Source: an uncultured Selenomonas sp.
GTDB lineage: Bacteria; Bacillota; Negativicutes; Selenomonadales; Selenomonadaceae
Direction: 5' to 3'
DNA: 10,771 bases
Assembly: GCA_905373085.1 (NCBI GenBank)
Contig: CAJPRR010000075.1
Location: forward strand, 1-10,771
How positions within the stretch are numbered: position 1 is the first letter of the stretch; each line of letters opens with the position of its first letter. Below the pieces are notes generated by a model. It searched no databases, had not been told where the DNA came from, and saw nothing but the letters and a program-made list of their open reading frames with translations. The position numbers and the translations under genes are program-made. This document shows, one piece after another, positions 7,812 through 10,771 of this stretch.

Positions 7812-8753
7812 TTACATCACGTTCTGCGGCTTGCCCGCAAGGTACGCCTGCACATTCTTGAAGGCGATGACGGCACGCTTTTCCATCGCCTCCTGCGTCG
7901 CAAAGCCGACGTGCGGCGCGAGGATGACGTTCGGCGCATGAAGCAGCGGATGATCGCCCGCGATCGGCGGCTCGCCCTCGAAGACGTCGATGCCCGCACC
8001 CGCGATGCGGCCTTCCTTGAGGGCGTCTGCCAGAGCCTTGCTGTCGACGACGGGACCGCGCGCCGTGTTGATGAGGATCGCCGTCTTCTTCATCTTGGCG
8101 ATCTCTTTCTCGCCGATCAGACCCTTCGTCTCCGCCGTCAGCGGCACATGCAGCGAAACGATGTCCGAGACTTCCATCAGCTCGTCGAGACTCACATACT
8201 TCGCCCCGTCGATCTTCGCTTCCCTGCGGTTGTAGTAGTACACCTCGCAGCCGAACGCCTGCGCGAGCGCGATCGTGCGCCTGCCGATGACGCCAGCGCC
8301 GACGACGCCGAACTTCTTGCCCGAAAGCTCGATGCCAAGAAGCCCGGCGCGCGTCTTGCCCGCACGCACCGCCTCATCTGCAGCAAGCATTTTGCGGTAG
8401 AGTCCGATTGCTAGGCCGATGGCAAGCTCGCTGACCGCCTCATTGGCGTAGCCCGAGCAGTTGGAAACGACGATGTCATGCGCCTTGCAATAGTCCATCG
8501 CCACATGGTCGACGCCCGTGAAGGCGACGCTCAGGAACTTGACAGCCGAAAGCTCCTGCAGGACGTTTTCCTTGAACGGCATGTTCGCGAGCATGACGAG
8601 TTCCGCCCCCTTGGCGCGCGCCGCCTTTTCCGCATCGTTCTGCGGCGGCGTATTGCAGTAGACCATCTCAAGGTCTTGGGGCAGATACTCCTTTTTCAGC
8701 ACCTCCGCCTGCGCTTCCGAAATTCCCAGCGGCTCTGTGATCACGAGTTTCAT
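7812..8753 (-). CDS. D-isomer-specific 2-hydroxyacid dehydrogenase (NAD(P)-dependent)
   Basis: The family interconverts 2-hydroxy acids and 2-oxo acids (for example D-lactate, glyoxylate/hydroxypyruvate or phosphoglycerate) in the cytoplasm. The 313-residue product shows the split catalytic domain, the Rossmann motif GAGVIG (152-157), TARGPVVD with catalytic Arg232, FEGEPP with Glu261 and APHVGFAT with the acid His281. After the second cofactor strand the sequence is YYYNRR (172-177), lacking the usual NAD-binding Asp and offering two Arg, which suggests NADPH preference (inference). Start ATG 8753 has GGGAGG 6 nt upstream (8765-8760). Substrate cannot be set from sequence; length fits single-domain reductases without the ACT domain of many SerA enzymes. 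It is a one-gene unit with an extended -10 promoter and its own terminator, divergent from the transporter at 9020. Confidence 0.93.
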   Translation of the reverse strand: MKLVITEPLGISEAQAEVLKKEYLPQDLEMVYCNTPPQNDAEKAARAKGAELVMLANMPFKENVLQELSAVKFLSVAFTGVDHVAMDYCKAHDIVVSNCSGYANEAVSELAIGLAIGLYRKMLAADEAVRAGKTRAGLLGIELSGKKFGVVGAGVIGRRTIALAQAFGCEVYYYNRREAKIDGAKYVSLDELMEVSDIVSLHVPLTAETKGLIGEKEIAKMKKTAILINTARGPVVDSKALADALKEGRIAGAGIDVFEGEPPIAGDHPLLHAPNVILAPHVGFATQEAMEKRAVIAFKNVQAYLAGKPQNVM

Positions 8754-8786
8754 GCGAATCCTCCCTTTCTTGAATGACAAGAATGT

Positions 8787-8815
8787 TTGGATGCCTCCCC
8801 TTGCCCCGCATCCAA
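8787..8815 (-). promoter_or_regulatory. Perfect hairpin in the dehydrogenase leader
   Basis: TTGGATGC (8787-8794) and GCATCCAA (8808-8815) form an 8-bp perfect inverted repeat around a 13-nt, in the transcript G-rich, loop (GGGGCAAGGGGAG). It is between the promoter and the ribosome site. It might be an operator or an RNA control element; there is no T-run, so it is not a terminator. Confidence 0.4.
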
Positions 8816-8827
8816 TATTGCGCTTCC

Positions 8828-8836
8828 ATTATATCA
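8828..8836 (-). promoter_or_regulatory. Extended -10 promoter of the dehydrogenase gene
   Basis: Minus-strand TGATATAAT (8836-8828) is a perfect extended -10 element (TGnTATAAT). A TTGACC upstream is only 11 bp away, too near to act as -35 with it, so recognition probably depends on the extended -10. Transcription would start near 8821. Confidence 0.7.
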
Positions 8837-8978
8837 TATCGGCCGGTCAAATTCATCCCATCGGCATGAGCAGTCGCGCATAAACTTTCCGCTTCCTGGC
8901 TTCACGGCATCATTTCATCTGCCTTCCCAGCTTCCTAAAAACCTACGCTTCTGCTCCCTTTTCTTTTGCCCCCAAAAA

Positions 8979-8987
8979 TGCTATAGT
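8979..8987 (+). promoter_or_regulatory. Extended -10 promoter candidate for the EamA transporter
   Basis: TGCTATAGT fits the extended -10 pattern with one mismatch in the hexamer. No good -35 is visible 16-18 bp upstream. Start would be near 8994, some 25 nt before ATG 9020. Confidence 0.5.
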
Positions 8988-9019
8988 CAGAGACGAAACG
9001 AAAGACAAGGAGCAATACC

Positions 9020-9901
9020 ATGAATCCATCGAAAAAAGGCGTCGCGCTCGTGGCGCTCGGGGCACTGCTCTGGGGCGGCTCGGGCGTCGCCGCACAGTTC
9101 CTGCTGCAGCAAAAAGGATTTTCCACCGAATGGCTCGTCATGATGCGCATGACGCTCGCAGGCATAGTGCTTCTGCTGCTCGATGCGGCAAGGAACCGCG
9201 AGAGCATCTTCTCCGTTTGGCGAAACCGCACGGCGGCGAAGCGGCTCCTCTTCTTCAGCCTCTTCGGCATGCTCGGCGTGCAGTACACGTACTTTTCTTC
9301 CATCGAGCACGGCAACGCGGCAGCGGCGAGCGTCCTGCAGTACCTGATGCCGATCATCGTCGTCCTCTGGCTCTCTCTGAAGAGCCGCAGCCTGCCGTCG
9401 CTGCGCGAGAGCGGCTGCGTGCTGCTCGCCTTCGTCGGCACGTTCCTCATCTTGACGCGCGGCAGTCTCTCGGCTCTCGCCATCCCGCCCATCGCTCTCT
9501 TCTGGGGCGTCGCTTCCGCTTTCTGCGCTGCCATCTACACCATACAACCCAAATGGCTGCTGGACAATTTCCGCTCGCCTCTCATCATCGGCTGGGCGAT
9601 GCTCCTCGGAGGCTTCCTGCTCATGCCCGCTCGCGCACCATGGAACTTCGCCGGCGTCTTGGACGCCGCCTCCGTCGCCGTATTCATCTATGTCGTCCTC
9701 TTCGGTACGGTCATCGCCTTTTGGTCATATCTCGAAAGCCTCAAATACATCCGGCCAAGTGCCGTCGGCATCCTGAGTTCCATCGAGCCTTTGTCCGCCG
9801 TACTCCTCTCCACTGTGCTGCTCGCCGTCCCCTTCGGCCTCACCGAATCGATCGGCGTCGCCCTCATATTGCTCTCCATCGCGCTTCTCAACAAGCGCTG
9901 A
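9020..9901 (+). CDS. EamA/DMT-superfamily transporter (RhaT/YdcZ-like drug/metabolite permease)
   Basis: The 293-residue product is almost wholly hydrophobic with about ten membrane helices in two homologous halves (about 7-140 and 158-290), the EamA arrangement. Family signs are ALGALLWGGSGVAAQFLL (12-29) in helix 1, MRMTLAGIVLLLL in helix 2, and near the end of the second half YLESLKYIRPSAVGILSSIEP, the conserved segment before the last two helices. Family members export or import amino acids, nucleobases or other metabolites; the substrate here cannot be told. Start ATG 9020 has AAGGAG (9007-9012) 7 nt upstream. It is a single gene, divergent from the dehydrogenase and followed by transketolase after a 116-bp gap. 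Only a weak TTGCAG/CTGCAA hairpin (9911-9931) follows, without a T-run, so no firm terminator is seen. Confidence 0.92.
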   Translation: MNPSKKGVALVALGALLWGGSGVAAQFLLQQKGFSTEWLVMMRMTLAGIVLLLLDAARNRESIFSVWRNRTAAKRLLFFSLFGMLGVQYTYFSSIEHGNAAAASVLQYLMPIIVVLWLSLKSRSLPSLRESGCVLLAFVGTFLILTRGSLSALAIPPIALFWGVASAFCAAIYTIQPKWLLDNFRSPLIIGWAMLLGGFLLMPARAPWNFAGVLDAASVAVFIYVVLFGTVIAFWSYLESLKYIRPSAVGILSSIEPLSAVLLSTVLLAVPFGLTESIGVALILLSIALLNKR

Positions 9902-9947
9902 CGCAGTATCTTGCAGCACGACTTTCTGCAAAACTTTCCTCTCGCGC

Positions 9948-9976
9948 TATACATTTTCAGATAAATCATGTATGAT
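9948..9976 (+). promoter_or_regulatory. Promoter candidate for transketolase
   Basis: -35 TATACA (9948-9953, four of six consensus), 17-bp spacer, -10 TATGAT (9971-9976). An ATCAT-GT-ATGAT inverted repeat (9965-9976) covers the -10. The transcript would begin near 9983, leaving about 35 nt to the start codon. Confidence 0.55.
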
Positions 9977-10017
9977 GAAAGAAGTCAACAAACGACGATT
10001 TCAAGGAGGAGAAATCT

Positions 10018-10771
10018 ATGGGCAATATTGACACCACCTGCGTGAATGCGATCCGCGCACTTTCGGCGGACGCCGTGCAGAAGGCGAACTCCGGCCATCC
10101 GGGCCTGCCGCTCGGCGCAGCCCCGATTGCTTACGAACTCTGGGCGCACCACATGAAGCACAACGGCAAGAATCCAAACTGGGCGAACCGCGACCGCTTC
10201 ATCCTCTCCGCCGGGCACGGCTCCGCCATGCTCTATTCCCTGCTGCACCTCTTCGGCTACGGGCTGACGCTCGACGACCTCAAGAACTTCCGCCAGGACG
10301 GCTCCTTGACGCCCGGCCATCCCGAGTACCGTCATACGAAGGGCGTGGAAGCCACGACGGGACCGCTGGGCGCCGGCATGGGCATGGCGGTCGGCATGGC
10401 GATTGCCGAAGCGCACCTCGCCTCCGTCTTCAACAAGCCGGATTTCCCCATCGTCGATCACTATACCTTCGCTCTCGGCGGCGACGGCTGCATGATGGAG
10501 GGCATCTCCTCCGAAGTCTTCTCGCTCGCGGGCACGCTCGCCCTCGACAAGCTCATCGTGCTCTACGACAGCAACAACATTTCCATCGAGGGCGGCACCG
10601 ACCTCGCCTTTACCGAAGACGTGGAAAAGCGCATGGCGGCCTTCGGCTTCCAGACGCTCACGGTCGAGGACGGCACGGATCTCGCCGCCATCGGCAAGGC
10701 GATCGAAGAGGCGAAAGCGGACAAGAAGCGGCCGTCCTTCATCAAGATCAAGACGAAGATCGGCTTCGGCT
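10018..10771 (+). CDS. tkt: Transketolase, N-terminal 251 residues
   Basis: Transketolase moves two-carbon ketol units between sugar phosphates in the non-oxidative pentose phosphate pathway, using thiamine diphosphate and a divalent metal. Seen here: SGHPGLPLGAAP (25-36) with the family's His27, AGHGSAMLY (65-73), GHPEYRHTKGVEATTGPLGAG (split by known substrate-binding His101), and the cofactor motif GDG (155-157) running to NN (186-187) within DSNNISIEG. The reading frame runs off the right edge; the complete enzyme is usually about 650-670 residues, so the pyrimidine-binding and C-terminal domains are not in view. The start ATG 10018 has a very strong AAGGAGGA site (10003-10010) 7 nt upstream, as fits a highly expressed gene. 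The length of the N-terminal domain suggests a full-size enzyme, although the split two-gene form cannot be excluded from what is visible. Confidence 0.95.
   Translation, partial: MGNIDTTCVNAIRALSADAVQKANSGHPGLPLGAAPIAYELWAHHMKHNGKNPNWANRDRFILSAGHGSAMLYSLLHLFGYGLTLDDLKNFRQDGSLTPGHPEYRHTKGVEATTGPLGAGMGMAVGMAIAEAHLASVFNKPDFPIVDHYTFALGGDGCMMEGISSEVFSLAGTLALDKLIVLYDSNNISIEGGTDLAFTEDVEKRMAAFGFQTLTVEDGTDLAAIGKAIEEAKADKKRPSFIKIKTKIGFG

Noticed and set aside
8844..8849. TTGACC as -35 of the dehydrogenase promoter
   Set aside because: It is only 11 bp from the TATAAT; normal spacing is 16-18 bp.
9911..9931. TTGCAG/CTGCAA hairpin as terminator of the EamA transporter
   Set aside because: The stem is only 6 bp and no T-run follows.

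Overview
The window looks like a chromosomal stretch from a GC-rich (near 60% in coding regions) member of the Firmicutes, most probably a Negativicutes/Selenomonadaceae-type bacterium. This is inferred from the secA-prfB neighbourhood, purine-rich Shine-Dalgarno sites before nearly every gene, frequent TTG starts and the style of the proteins. No 16S or other decisive marker is present, so the genus is not proven. Nearly everything is housekeeping; no CRISPR array, tRNA, rRNA, transposase or prophage gene was found.

Layout. Bases 1-8753 are read entirely on the minus strand, so transcription runs from high to low coordinates. In that order they are: a D-2-hydroxyacid dehydrogenase (8753-7812) with its own promoter and terminator; holA, the DNA polymerase III delta subunit (7717-6653), also closed by a terminator; a coupled pair made of an exported protein of unknown function (6446-5790) and a YitT-family membrane protein (5790-4882); secA (4754-2226) with a strong promoter and a terminator; a coupled pair of unrecognised genes (2049-1501 and 1501-689) closed by a strong terminator; and prfB (504 to beyond base 1), encoding release factor 2 with its programmed +1 frameshift. 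On the plus strand, from 9020, lie an EamA/DMT-family transporter (9020-9901) and the first 251 codons of a transketolase (10018 to the window end).

The most unusual part is 500-2200. In many Firmicutes secA is followed directly by prfB. Here a two-gene cassette sits between them with its own promoter candidate and terminator. Its first gene is clearly AT-richer (about 41% GC) than its surroundings. Both cassette proteins carry a V-x-[IL]-S-x-A-A-R motif near the N terminus, and a sigma-28-like promoter reading is possible upstream. The promoters of secA and prfB are nearly the same sequence, including the normally unconserved spacer, as if one were a copy of the other or both had a common control. 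Function of the cassette is unknown; a link to flagella or protein export is only a hypothesis.

Regulatory DNA is unusually easy to read here: several sigma-70 promoters with 17-bp spacing, two extended -10 promoter candidates, four intrinsic terminators, and several leader hairpins.
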